Shown here piece by piece: positions 49,878 through 57,793 of a stretch of DNA of 64,000 nucleotides. Location: contig NZ_KK073874.1 of assembly GCF_000585375.1 (NCBI RefSeq), forward strand, positions 4,340,001-4,404,000. The letters run 5' to 3'. How positions within the stretch are numbered: the first letter of the stretch is position 1; every line of letters begins with the position of its first letter. Made by a program: the position numbers and the translations under genes. The notes under the pieces are model-generated. The model ran no database searches. It worked only from the letters and a program-made list of their open reading frames with translations, and was not told where the DNA came from. The stretch is from Cryptosporangium arvum DSM 44712. Lineage in GTDB: Bacteria; Actinomycetota; Actinomycetes; Mycobacteriales; Cryptosporangiaceae.

Positions 49878-52790
49878 GTGACCACTCGGCTTGATCTTCG
49901 TCTGCTCGGGCCGGTGAGGCTGGTGGGCGCCGCGGGCGAGCACGCGGTCAGCGGGGCCAAGGGCCGGGCGGTCCTCGCCGCGCTCGGCTTACGGGTCAAC
50001 CACGTCGTGCCGGTCGACCAGCTGATCGACGACCTCTGGGCCGACTCGCCGCCGGCCACCGCGCGCAACACCGTGCAGGTGTACGTGTCCGCCGTGCGCC
50101 GCGGCCTGGAGGCGGCCGGCTCCGCGCTCCGGCTCGACCGGCTGCCGGCCGGGTACCGGCTGGCCGGGCGGCGTGAGCAGATCGACTGGCACCTGTTCGA
50201 GACCCTCAGCGTGCAGGCGCGCCGCTGGACCCGCGACGGCGACCAGCCGACCGCCGCCGAGCTGCTCCGCCGGGCCCTCGCGCTGTGGGACGGCACCCCG
50301 CTGGCCGACGTCGGCGCCGGCCCGCTGCACGACCTGTTCGTGCCGCGGATGGAGTCGGCGCGTGTCTCCGCGCTCAGCGACCGGCTCGCGGCCGACCTCG
50401 CGCTGGGCCGTGGCGGCCTGGTCGGCGAGCTGACCATGCTGGTCCGGGCCCACCCGCTGGACGAGCGGTTCGCCAGCCAGCTCATGCACGCGCTCCATCA
50501 GGACGGCCGGCGCGCCCAGGCGCTCGCGGTGTACCGCGAGACGCGTGACCGGCTGGTCGAGGAGCTCGGGGTGGAGCCGGGCGAGCGGCTGCGCCGCATG
50601 CACGCGGCGGTGCTCGCCGACGACCGCGGGCTCCGGCCCGAGCCCCGCGACCAGCCCGGCGTGCTCGGCGCGACCTGGTCCGGCGAGTTCGTCGGACGCC
50701 ACGCGGAGCTGACCGAGCTGGTCGCGCTGCTGGCCCGGCCCGGGCTCGTCACGCTGACCGGGCCGCCCGGCGTCGGCAAGTCGCGGCTGGCCGCCGAGGT
50801 CGTCACCCGGGCGCGCGCGGTGCGGGTGGTCGTCGTCCGGCTGGAGGGCACCGCCACCGGCGGCGAACTGGTGGCGAAGGTCGCCGACGCGGTGCGCGCG
50901 ACCGACACGCCGATCGTCGACCGGCTGCTGGGACAGTCGGTGCTGCTGGTGCTCGACAACTGCGAGCACCTGGCCGAGGCGTGCGCGCAGCTCGTCGACC
51001 AGCTGCTCGCCGGCGCCGACGACCTGCGGGTGCTCGCCACCTCGACGGTCCCGCTCCGGGTCCCGGGCGAGTCGGTGCACCGGCTGGCGCCGCTGACGCT
51101 GCCGGGCGAGGTCGCCGGCGCCGCCGACGCGCTGGCCAACGACGCGGTCGCGCTGTTCTGCGCCCGGGCCCGCGCGGTGCGCCCGAGCTTCGAGCTCTCC
51201 GACGCGATCGCCCCGGCGGTCGCCGAGATCTGCCGGGCCGTCGACGGCCTGCCGCTCGCGCTGGAGCTGGCCAGCGCCCGCACCGCGGTGCTCAGCCCGG
51301 CCGACATCGCCACCCGCCTCGCCGACCAGCTGCGGGTGCTGCGTCCCGTCGGGGGCGCGACCGGAGGGCGCCACGGCTCGCTGGCCGCCGCGCTGGCCGC
51401 CGCGGTCGACCGGCTCACCCCGGCCGAGCGCGTGTTGTTCGCCCGGCTGGCGGTGTTCGCCGACACGTTCCCGCTCGCGGCCGCGGAGGCGGTCGGCGGG
51501 CCGGAGGCGCTCGACGTCGTGCACCGGCTGGTCGACGCCTCGCTCGTGGTCGCCGACGTCACCGGGCCGGAGACCCGGTTCCGGATGCTGGAGTCGGTGC
51601 GTCAGTACGGCCGGTCGCTGCTCGATCCGGCGGACGCGCTCGACCGCCGCGACGAGTACCTGGCCCGGTTGGCGGCCGACGCTGTCGCCGAGCAGTCCGG
51701 GCCGGACCGCCTGCGCTGGCAGCGCCGTCTCGACGCGGCCCGGCCCGACCTGCTGAGCGCGCTCGACCGGACGCTGCGCGGCGGGCGGCTCGAGCTCGGC
51801 CTGCCGATGATCGCGGACCTGCGCTGGTGGTGGAGCAACTCCCCGCGCGCCGGGCTGGAGTGGTACCGGCTGGCGCTGCGGGCGGCGTCGTCGGGCACCG
51901 TACCGGCGGAGCTGCTGTTGCGGGTGCAGCTGACCGCGGCGGTCGTCGCCTCGTACGTGACGCTGCCGGAGGCGATGGAGTACGCGGCCGCCGCGAGCGT
52001 CACCGCCACCCGGCTCGACGACCGGCCCGGCATGGTGCGCGCCGCGCAGCACGTCTCCGACATCGCGCTGGAGCTGGGCGACCTGGAGACCGCGCGCCGG
52101 ACCGGCGAGCTGGCCTGGCGGCTGGCCGGCGAGAGCGGCGACTCGTTCGCGATCGGCCGGTGTGGACTGTCCGTCGCCTACAACCACTTCGCCGACGCCG
52201 CCCTGGACGACGCCGAGCGCTGGGCGGACGAGGCGGCGGCCGTGTTCGCGCGCGACGAGGACGAGGCCGGTCAGGCCGACGCGCGGTTGCTGGTGGGGGA
52301 GATCCTGCTCGAACGCGGGGATCTGGACCGGGCCGAGCCGGTGCTGAGCCGGGTGCTCGCGACGTTCCGCCGGCACGAGAGCTTCGAGCAGGCGGCGCGG
52401 GCCGCGGTGCTGCTCGCCGCGGTCGTCGGCCGGGACGGGCGGCACTCGGACGCCGCCGACCTGGTGCGCGAGGCGTTCGACCGGCACGGCGCGATCGCCC
52501 ACCCGTGGGCGGTGGCCCACGACCTCGAGGTCGTCGCCGCCGAGGTCGCCGCCGGGGTGGCTCGGGGCGGCGCCGGCGAGGCGCGGCGGGCCGCGACGTT
52601 GCTCGGGGCGGCCGGAGCCGTGCGCGCGGACGCGGGGCTGGTGCCGCTGCCGCGGGACCGGCGGGTACGCGCCGAGGTGGAGGCGCGCAGCCGCACCGTG
52701 CTGGGCGACCGGGCCTACCGGGCCGCCGCGCTGGCCGGCGCCGCTCTCGACCTCCCCGGCGCGATCAACCTGGCCCGCGCCGTCGACTGA
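49878..52790 (+). CDS. SARP/AfsR-type regulator with BTAD, STAND ATPase and TPR domains
   Basis: This 970-residue regulator has an OmpR-like winged helix at about 5-96 (LLGPVRLVGAAGEHAVSGAKGR; NTVQVYVSAVRRGL), a bacterial transcriptional activation domain at about 103-248, then an NB-ARC/STAND ATPase with Walker A GPPGVGKS (295-302) and LVLDNCEHL. A long helical, TPR-like C-terminus follows. SARPs bind direct repeats spaced 11 bp and activate transcription next to the -10 element. Such repeats occur three times just downstream (52902, 53124 and 53576), so the small secreted-peptide genes there are likely targets. GTG 49878 is the start, 27 bp after the GGDEF-EAL gene. Confidence 0.92.
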   Translation: MTTRLDLRLLGPVRLVGAAGEHAVSGAKGRAVLAALGLRVNHVVPVDQLIDDLWADSPPATARNTVQVYVSAVRRGLEAAGSALRLDRLPAGYRLAGRREQIDWHLFETLSVQARRWTRDGDQPTAAELLRRALALWDGTPLADVGAGPLHDLFVPRMESARVSALSDRLAADLALGRGGLVGELTMLVRAHPLDERFASQLMHALHQDGRRAQALAVYRETRDRLVEELGVEPGERLRRMHAAVLADDRGLRPEPRDQPGVLGATWSGEFVGRHAELTELVALLARPGLVTLTGPPGVGKSRLAAEVVTRARAVRVVVVRLEGTATGGELVAKVADAVRATDTPIVDRLLGQSVLLVLDNCEHLAEACAQLVDQLLAGADDLRVLATSTVPLRVPGESVHRLAPLTLPGEVAGAADALANDAVALFCARARAVRPSFELSDAIAPAVAEICRAVDGLPLALELASARTAVLSPADIATRLADQLRVLRPVGGATGGRHGSLAAALAAAVDRLTPAERVLFARLAVFADTFPLAAAEAVGGPEALDVVHRLVDASLVVADVTGPETRFRMLESVRQYGRSLLDPADALDRRDEYLARLAADAVAEQSGPDRLRWQRRLDAARPDLLSALDRTLRGGRLELGLPMIADLRWWWSNSPRAGLEWYRLALRAASSGTVPAELLLRVQLTAAVVASYVTLPEAMEYAAAASVTATRLDDRPGMVRAAQHVSDIALELGDLETARRTGELAWRLAGESGDSFAIGRCGLSVAYNHFADAALDDAERWADEAAAVFARDEDEAGQADARLLVGEILLERGDLDRAEPVLSRVLATFRRHESFEQAARAAVLLAAVVGRDGRHSDAADLVREAFDRHGAIAHPWAVAHDLEVVAAEVAAGVARGGAGEARRAATLLGAAGAVRADAGLVPLPRDRRVRAEVEARSRTVLGDRAYRAAALAGAALDLPGAINLARAVD

Positions 52791-52857
52791 GCACACCGCC
52801 GACTGAGCGGCGGGATGGTGCGTCGGCCGACGGCCCCCGCAGGTCGGCCGACGCGAG

Positions 52858-52919
52858 GGCCACGCTACGCACCGGGTGGCCGGGCCGGTACACCTCGAGG
52901 TCTTCAGGAAAACTTCAGG
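52858..52919. repeat. Copy 1 of a 62-bp repeated element (second copy 53532-53593)
   Basis: Both copies begin GGCCACGCTACGCA, continue with a similar GC-rich stretch and ACxCCTCG, and end with the paired CTTCAGG repeat. The distance from the first block to the first CTTCAGG is 44 bp in both. Copy 1 has no clear gene in front of it; copy 2 precedes the Tat lipoprotein gene. Confidence 0.75.
52902..52919 (+). promoter_or_regulatory. SARP-like direct repeat, site A
   Basis: CTTCAGG occurs at 52902-52908 and 52913-52919, an 11-bp spacing, and a weak third copy (CTTGTTC) begins at 52924. The site overlaps the 3' end of the first minus-strand peptide gene. No gene is evident in its downstream direction, so it may be an orphan from duplication. 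Confidence 0.5.
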
Positions 52920-53109
52920 GCCACTTGTTCGGGTTGCCGTGCTGGTCGTCGCACCACTTCGTCGGATCGGCGCCGGGCGGCATCGGCACACCGCAGTCCG
53001 GCGGCGGCATCGTGGCCGCGGCGGACGCGCCGCCGGGAGCGACCCCGAACGCCAGCAGTACTCCGAACCCGGCGGCCACCACCAGCCGCGCCCCTCTCCG
53101 GCCAACCAT
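52915..53109 (-). CDS. Small secreted peptide 1 (64 residues, ends PNKWP)
   Basis: ATG 53109 follows GGAG at 5 bases; an in-frame GTG at 53115 is possible. The product has a basic start (MVGRRGAR), a hydrophobic core (LVVAAGFGVLLAFGVA) and a signal peptidase site near GGASA. The mature part, about 33 residues, is rich in proline with two cysteines, the second in CDDQHGNPNKWP, exactly 12 residues from the end. The neighbouring peptide at 53305 has the same length, plan and ending. I do not recognise the family. A single disulfide is likely. SARP-like site B lies just upstream. Confidence 0.72.
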   Translation of the reverse strand: MVGRRGARLVVAAGFGVLLAFGVAPGGASAAATMPPPDCGVPMPPGADPTKWCDDQHGNPNKWP

Positions 53110-53123
53110 CCGCACTCCTCACT

Positions 53124-53156
53124 CTTCAGGAAACCTTCAGCGCGGCCGGCCACGAT
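53124..53156 (+). promoter_or_regulatory. SARP-like promoter, site B
   Basis: CTTCAGG (53124-53130) and CTTCAGC (53135-53141) form an 11-bp direct repeat. Nine bases further is CACGAT (53151-53156), a plausible -10 hexamer. The geometry equals that of site C. It would drive the 40-residue peptide at 53186; it also lies just upstream of the divergent peptide 1 gene. Confidence 0.62.
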
Positions 53157-53185
53157 GGCGCGACCTACGACGAAGGAGTTCGGTC

Positions 53186-53308
53186 ATGACCAGGACGCTC
53201 CAGCGGATCGCGCTCGTCCTCGCCGCCGCCGCGGTGGCCGCCGCCGCGGCCGCCCCCGCGTCGGCCGCCGACGACGCCACCATCCAGAAGCCGGTACGCC
53301 TCTACTAG
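53186..53308 (+). CDS. Tiny secreted peptide precursor (40 residues, 13-residue product)
   Basis: ATG 53186 follows GAAGGAG (53172-53178) at 7 bases. The product is almost only a Sec signal peptide: MTRTLQR, an alanine/valine core, and a cleavage site after PASA (residue 27). What remains is a 13-residue peptide, ADDATIQKPVRLY. It has no cysteine. This is the size of an extracellular signal peptide, but nothing proves that role. Site B is placed to drive it. Its last four bases overlap the end of the convergent peptide 2 gene. Confidence 0.65.
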   Translation: MTRTLQRIALVLAAAAVAAAAAAPASAADDATIQKPVRLY

Positions 53309-53499
53309 GGCCACTTGTTCGGGATGCTCTGGTCGATCTCGCACCGAGGCTCGACGTCCGGAGGAAGCGGAAGGGTGTAGCGCACCCCGTCGCAGACGAT
53401 CTCCGGTGGCACCCACGCGCGTGCGGCGGTGGCATCCACGCCGAGGAGCGCGAGCCCTCCGAGCACGACGACCAGAGCCACCCGCCGTAGCCGAACCAT
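53305..53499 (-). CDS. Small secreted peptide 2 (64 residues, ends PNKWP)
   Basis: ATG 53499 follows GGGGAG at 5 bases. It has a Sec signal (MVRLRRVALVVVLGGLALLG) with a likely cut after DATA or ARA. The mature part carries two cysteines, the second in CEIDQSIPNKWP, again 12 residues from the end. It is a diverged paralogue of peptide 1: both are 64 residues and share the cysteine-to-end distance and the final PNKWP. The gap between cysteines is 16 residues here and 13 in peptide 1. Function is unknown. Confidence 0.75.
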   Translation of the reverse strand: MVRLRRVALVVVLGGLALLGVDATAARAWVPPEIVCDGVRYTLPLPPDVEPRCEIDQSIPNKWP

Positions 53500-53531
53500 G
53501 TGTTCTCCCCGTAGCTGAACCGACTTGGCGT

Positions 53532-53593
53532 GGCCACGCTACGCAGCGGGGGCGTGCGCCGGAACGCCTCGGAGCCTTCAGGAAGCCTTCAGG
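53532..53593. repeat. Copy 2 of the 62-bp repeated element
   Basis: It matches 52858-52919 in its first block (GGCCACGCTACGCA), in the ACGCCTCGGAG part and in the paired CTTCAGG, with identical spacing. It contains SARP-like site C. Confidence 0.75.
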
Positions 53594-53608
53594 GTGGGGC
53601 GACAGGGT
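53576..53608 (+). promoter_or_regulatory. SARP-like promoter, site C
   Basis: CTTCAGG at 53576-53582 and 53587-53593 form an 11-bp direct repeat. Nine bases later is CAGGGT (53603-53608), and GTG 53615 follows 6 bases after that. The layout suggests a leaderless transcript of the Tat lipoprotein gene. Confidence 0.62.
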
Positions 53609-53614
53609 GCGGCC

Positions 53615-54145
53615 GTGCGAACGATTCGAGAACTCGGTCAGCTGTCGGGGGTCGTCGGGCGGCGGGCCGCGCTGAGATACGCCGGGCTCGGCCTCGCCGC
53701 CGCGGCGCTCGGCGCGTGCGGCGTCGACCTGCCGGGCCGCCACCCCCGGGCCGCCCTGGTCACCGCGTTCGTGAGGGGCACCTGGCGAGTCACCGCCGAC
53801 GGCGGCGCCGGCTTGCTCACCATCGGCGACGACACCTGGGCCCTCTCCGGCGGCACCCCGCCGCCCGGCCGGAAACACGGCCTGCTCACCGACGCGAGGA
53901 ACGGCACCTACCGGATCGACGCCGGTGTCCTCACCGTCGAGGTGGCCGGCGAGGGCGCCCCCGACCGCGGCACCGCGATCGCGCTCCCGGCCGAGGTGTC
54001 CGGCCACGAGGACTTCAGCGCCACCTGGAGCTACCGCGGCGACGCGTTCACGGTGCCGGTGGCCTGGGACGGCACGAAGCTCGTCGTCCAGATCGTCCAC
54101 CCGCGCCACGGCGGCCTGATCCTCTACACCGCCGAACGCGCCTAA
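53615..54145 (+). CDS. Tat-type lipoprotein of unknown function
   Basis: This 176-residue protein starts at GTG 53615 and has a twin-arginine signal (VVGRRAALRYAGLGLAAAALGAC) with lipobox cysteine C35. The rest looks like a small beta-rich domain (FVRGTWRVTADGGAGLLTIGDDTWALSGG; YRGDAFTVPVAWDGTKLVVQIVHP). It would fold in the cytoplasm, be exported by Tat and sit on the outer face of the membrane. No ribosome site is needed if the transcript is leaderless, as site C suggests. I do not recognise the domain. It overlaps the convergent pentapeptide-repeat gene by 4 bases. Confidence 0.75.
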   Translation: MRTIRELGQLSGVVGRRAALRYAGLGLAAAALGACGVDLPGRHPRAALVTAFVRGTWRVTADGGAGLLTIGDDTWALSGGTPPPGRKHGLLTDARNGTYRIDAGVLTVEVAGEGAPDRGTAIALPAEVSGHEDFSATWSYRGDAFTVPVAWDGTKLVVQIVHPRHGGLILYTAERA

Positions 54146-55041
54146 CCGATCACGCCCTCGGAGCGCAGTTGTTTCTGGGCCTTGCGGAGCGTGCGGGTCG
54201 CGAAGTCGGCCAGCTCGGGGCCGTTCGGGTGATCGTCGATGAAGTCCCGCCGGCCGATGGCCCAGCCGGCCGTCGCGCTGAGCCCCGGCCGTGACGACTC
54301 GAGGGACAGGAACTTCCGGAACGCCTCCCCGACGTCGTCGCGCCGGTTCATCGACAGGTCGCCCGCCCGTTCGGCGACCGCCCGGAACCCGTGCTCGACC
54401 ACGATGATCGCGTCGCTGCCCGGGAACGTGACGTCGTCGAACTCCATGCCGTCGAACTCGGCGTAGCGCAGGTTGTCGGAGAAGAACGACACCCCGCGCA
54501 GGACGGCGGGCGCGCGGTCGTCGCGGGTCTGGCGGCCCAGGAAGCGCACGCCGGACAACCCGCCGAGGAACCGGCACCGCTCGAACGAGCAGCGCGTGAA
54601 CCCGACGCTCGCCAGCGCCGGGAACGTGGTGTGGGTGAACGTGACGCGCTCGGCCGCGAAGTACGCGAACTTGCTCCCGACCAGGTCGACCGACTCCCAC
54701 GAGGAACCGGCCACGGACGTGTCGCGCAGGTCGGCCCGGCGCACGGTCGACTCGGCGAGCGACCCGCCGACGATCACCGCGGCCGACAGGTCGACGCTGT
54801 CGAAACGGCACTGCCTCCATTCGACGTCGGTCAGGCGCGCCTCGGGGAGCGAGGCGTAGCTCAGATCGAGCCCGGTGAGGCGCGCCCCGGTGACGACCAG
54901 CCCGGCCGCGGGTAATCCCCGCAGGTCCAGCAGGCCGTCGACGGTCGCCAGCCCCAGGTCGTCGAGCGAACGTCCGGCGGCTAGCCGTTCGACGACGTGG
55001 CGTGCGGACTCGGAATGCCAACGGCGCACGCACGGCAGCAT
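54142..55041 (-). CDS. Pentapeptide-repeat protein
   Basis: This 299-residue protein has A(D/N)LxX-type five-residue repeats over about residues 45-210 (LTGLDLSYASLPEARLTDV; CRFDSVDLSAAVI; TRCSFERCRFLGG; YAEFDGMEFDDVTF), forming a right-handed quadrilateral beta-helix. A helical C-terminal part of about 90 residues follows. Some such proteins mimic DNA and protect gyrase; most are unassigned, as here. The ATG is at 55041. The gene is convergent with the Tat lipoprotein. Confidence 0.88.
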   Translation of the reverse strand: MLPCVRRWHSESARHVVERLAAGRSLDDLGLATVDGLLDLRGLPAAGLVVTGARLTGLDLSYASLPEARLTDVEWRQCRFDSVDLSAAVIVGGSLAESTVRRADLRDTSVAGSSWESVDLVGSKFAYFAAERVTFTHTTFPALASVGFTRCSFERCRFLGGLSGVRFLGRQTRDDRAPAVLRGVSFFSDNLRYAEFDGMEFDDVTFPGSDAIIVVEHGFRAVAERAGDLSMNRRDDVGEAFRKFLSLESSRPGLSATAGWAIGRRDFIDDHPNGPELADFATRTLRKAQKQLRSEGVIG

Positions 55042-55066
55042 GCCAGCTCCGCGCGCGGGTCGCCGC

Positions 55067-56287
55067 TCAAACCGTGAGATAGCGACCGGAGAGCAGCAGC
55101 ATCACCTGGAGCTGAATGGTGTCGCCGTAGTAGTTGCCGCGTTCGACGTCGTTCTCGGCGAGCTTGGTCCAGAGCGCGTCGAGCCAGCGCTGGCCGCCCG
55201 GATCGGTCATCGCGCTCACCGCGAGCGGCGCCCAGAACGCGTTCGACTCGTCGGCGTCCTCGCGGGTGCCGTCGAGGCGGTAGCCCGAACCGACCCGGCC
55301 GGGGTCGCCCCCGGTGGTGGACCGGAACCAGGCATCGATCGTCCGGGCCGCGGACGTGGACGACGCGTCGCCGGTGAGCAGGGCGTCGGTGCCGAGACGC
55401 CACGGGACCCGGCACGCGTTGAACGAGTAGTCACCGTCGTTCGCGGTCTCCAGCACCTTGCCGGTGACCGGCTCGATCCCGTCGCCGCCGGTGCGGGCGA
55501 AGTCGGGCAGCAGGCCGGTGTCCGGATCGCGCAGGTCGGCGACCGCGCTCCGGTGGGCGTCGGCGATCGCCGACCACGCGGTGTCGCCGGTCGCCTCCTG
55601 GAAGACCCGGAAGTAGTACGGCATCCAGTCCGAGGTCCTGGTCGTGGCGTAGAGCTGCGGGTCGACGGTCGTGTCCCAGTCGCCCAGCAGCATCAGCTCC
55701 GACGAGGGGTTCACGGTCTTGTCCTTCACCGCCCGGATCCGTTTGACGGCCAGGTCGCGGTAGTCGACGTCGCCGTCGCTGCCCCACAGCCGGTCGGCGA
55801 GGAGCAGGCCGTAGGCGACGTCCATGTCGCCGTCGGTGGCCGAGTCGCCGCCGGCCTTGTCGACGCAGTCGGCGTCCTGCTCGGCGGCCATCAGGTCGGG
55901 CGTGCGGGTGGACGGGTGGTCCAGCACGTAGGTGAGGAGCCCGTCGAAGAGGTCACGCGCGTCCGGGTCGGCCCCCGACATCATCGCGGCGATCGTCAGC
56001 CCGTACCCCTGGGCCTCGGAGACGAACGGGTACGCCGCGTCCGGCGAGTAGATCTGGTAGGCGCCGTCGCCGCAGTCCTCGTGGACGTACTCGTCCTTCC
56101 ACGCCCGGTAGAAGTCGATCAGGGCCCGGTCGCGGTCGTCCTGCGAGGCGGACGGCCGGACCGCCGCGTGCGGGAGCGCGGTGGGCTCGCCGGAGAACGA
56201 CAGCTCGGACTCCGAGGAGGAGCAGGAGACGACGGCCGCGAGCAGCACAGCGACCAAGATCCGGATACGAAGGGATGATCCGGCCAC
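55067..56287 (-). CDS. GH8-family glycoside hydrolase lipoprotein
   Basis: This 406-residue protein has a lipoprotein signal (LLAAVVSC, C22), a short linker and an (alpha/alpha)6 barrel of glycoside hydrolase family 8. E91 in FVSEAQGYGL is the likely general acid and the acidic cluster D151/D153/D155 in SATDGDMDVAYGL the base region. Family members cut beta-1,4-glucan, chitosan or xylan. Anchoring outside the cell suggests work on extracellular or wall-associated glucan. GTG 56287 is the start, divergent from the serine hydrolase gene. Confidence 0.88.
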   Translation of the reverse strand: MAGSSLRIRILVAVLLAAVVSCSSSESELSFSGEPTALPHAAVRPSASQDDRDRALIDFYRAWKDEYVHEDCGDGAYQIYSPDAAYPFVSEAQGYGLTIAAMMSGADPDARDLFDGLLTYVLDHPSTRTPDLMAAEQDADCVDKAGGDSATDGDMDVAYGLLLADRLWGSDGDVDYRDLAVKRIRAVKDKTVNPSSELMLLGDWDTTVDPQLYATTRTSDWMPYYFRVFQEATGDTAWSAIADAHRSAVADLRDPDTGLLPDFARTGGDGIEPVTGKVLETANDGDYSFNACRVPWRLGTDALLTGDASSTSAARTIDAWFRSTTGGDPGRVGSGYRLDGTREDADESNAFWAPLAVSAMTDPGGQRWLDALWTKLAENDVERGNYYGDTIQLQVMLLLSGRYLTV

Positions 56288-56398
56288 GCGTGCAGACTAC
56301 GGTACGACCGTCCGTTCGTCGGAGCCGACTACCCACCCCTGTGAACTCGTCGGCCACGACGAACAGCTGGCCCGCGAGTGTGCCTAGCATCACCGCGC

Positions 56399-57793
56399 AT
56401 GGGCGATCTAGACGACATCCAAAGCTGGCTCAACGACGAGCTTCCTTCGATGCTCGCGAAGTACGAGGTACCCGCGGCGAACTGGGCCGTCGTGCGTGGC
56501 GACGAGGTCGTGGACGGCGCCGCCGGTGTGCTCAGCAAAGCCACCGGCGTGGACGCCACCGCGGATTCGGTCTTCCAGATCGGGTCGATCACCAAGCTGT
56601 GGACCAGCACGCTGGTGCTGCAGCTGGTCGACGAGGGGAAGGTCGGCCTCGACCGGCCGATCCGCGAGTACCTGCCGGACTTCCGGATCGCCGACGAGCA
56701 GGCCGCGCAGACGATCACCGTGCGCCACCTGCTCAACCACACCGCCGGCTTCGAGGGCGACATCTTCGTCGACACCGGCTTCGGCGACGACTGCGTCGAG
56801 AAGTACGTCGCGGCACTGCACGACGTGCCGCAGCTGTTCCCCCCGGGCGAACAGTTCTCGTACAACAACGCCGGCTACTGCGTCCTCGGGCGGCTGATCG
56901 AGGTCCTGCGGGGCACGTCGTTCGACGCCAGCCTCCGCGAGTACCTGATCACGCCGCTCGGGCTCACCCACGCCGCGACCGACGCCTACGAGGCGATCAA
57001 GTACCGCGCCGCGATGGGCCACGTCGAGCCGGAGCGGGGCGAGGGTTACCAGCCGGCTCCGGTCTGGGCGATGTACCGGTCGAACGCACCGGCCGGCGCG
57101 ATGCTCTCGATGCGCGCCCGGGACCTGGTCGCGTTCGCCCGGATGCACCTCGACGACGGCCGCGTCGGCGAGCAGCAGGTCCTGGCCCCGGGCACCGCCG
57201 CGCTCATGCAGGAGCGGCAGGTCGATCTACCCGACCTCGGCCTGATGGGCACCTCCTGGGGCCTCGGCTTCGAGCGGTTCGACTTACCGTCCGGCGCGAT
57301 CGTCGGCCACGACGGCAACACGATCGGGCAGGCCGCGTTCCTGCGGATGGTGCCGGGCACGGGGGTCGCGGTCGCCCTGCTGACCAACGGCGGCGACGCG
57401 CTGTCGCTCTACAAGGACGTCGTCGGGGGCGCCCTGAACCGGCTGACCGGGGTCGAGCTGCCCGCGTCCCCGGTTCCACCGGCCGAGCCACCGACGATCG
57501 ACGCCGAACGGTTCCTCGGCACCTACTCCGCGTCGGTCTACGACCTCACGGTCAGCCAGGACGACGATCGGCGGATCTGGATCGAGCAGACCCCCAAGGG
57601 TTTCCTCGAGGAGATCGGCGGGCGGGTCGAGCGCACCGAGCTCGTGTCCTACCGCGACGACATGCTGATCCCGGTCGAGGCCGACCGTGGCATGTACATG
57701 CCGCACGCGTTCCTGGGCGACGACGGCACGGGCCACGCGCTGTACCTCCACCTCGGACGCGCCATCCGCCGCGCGGGAACGGACGAAGAATGA
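56399..57793 (+). CDS. Beta-lactamase-fold serine hydrolase (class C/D-aminopeptidase-like)
   Basis: This 464-residue protein has the penicillin-binding fold with S63-x-x-K66 (GSITKLWTS), the YxN motif in FSYNNAGYCVLG, and HDGNTIGQAA near the third motif. A C-terminal beta-barrel extension of about 110 residues, like that of D-aminopeptidases, follows. No signal peptide is seen. It could hydrolyse peptides, D-amino-acid amides or esters. The stop overlaps the start of the peptide-binding lipoprotein gene (ATGA), placing it first in the peptide-uptake operon. ATG 56399 is the start. Confidence 0.88.
   Translation: MGDLDDIQSWLNDELPSMLAKYEVPAANWAVVRGDEVVDGAAGVLSKATGVDATADSVFQIGSITKLWTSTLVLQLVDEGKVGLDRPIREYLPDFRIADEQAAQTITVRHLLNHTAGFEGDIFVDTGFGDDCVEKYVAALHDVPQLFPPGEQFSYNNAGYCVLGRLIEVLRGTSFDASLREYLITPLGLTHAATDAYEAIKYRAAMGHVEPERGEGYQPAPVWAMYRSNAPAGAMLSMRARDLVAFARMHLDDGRVGEQQVLAPGTAALMQERQVDLPDLGLMGTSWGLGFERFDLPSGAIVGHDGNTIGQAAFLRMVPGTGVAVALLTNGGDALSLYKDVVGGALNRLTGVELPASPVPPAEPPTIDAERFLGTYSASVYDLTVSQDDDRRIWIEQTPKGFLEEIGGRVERTELVSYRDDMLIPVEADRGMYMPHAFLGDDGTGHALYLHLGRAIRRAGTDEE

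Noticed and set aside
46998-53153. Minus-strand frames of about 980 and 1050 codons opposite the LLM, GGDEF-EAL and SARP genes
   Set aside because: Their products are low-complexity Arg/Gly/Val-rich strings with no domain, and the plus-strand genes account for the sequence.
52939-53490. A possible leaderless GTG frame following SARP-like site A
   Set aside because: The product is an Arg/His/Pro-rich string antisense to the two peptide genes; nothing supports it as coding, so site A is treated as orphan.
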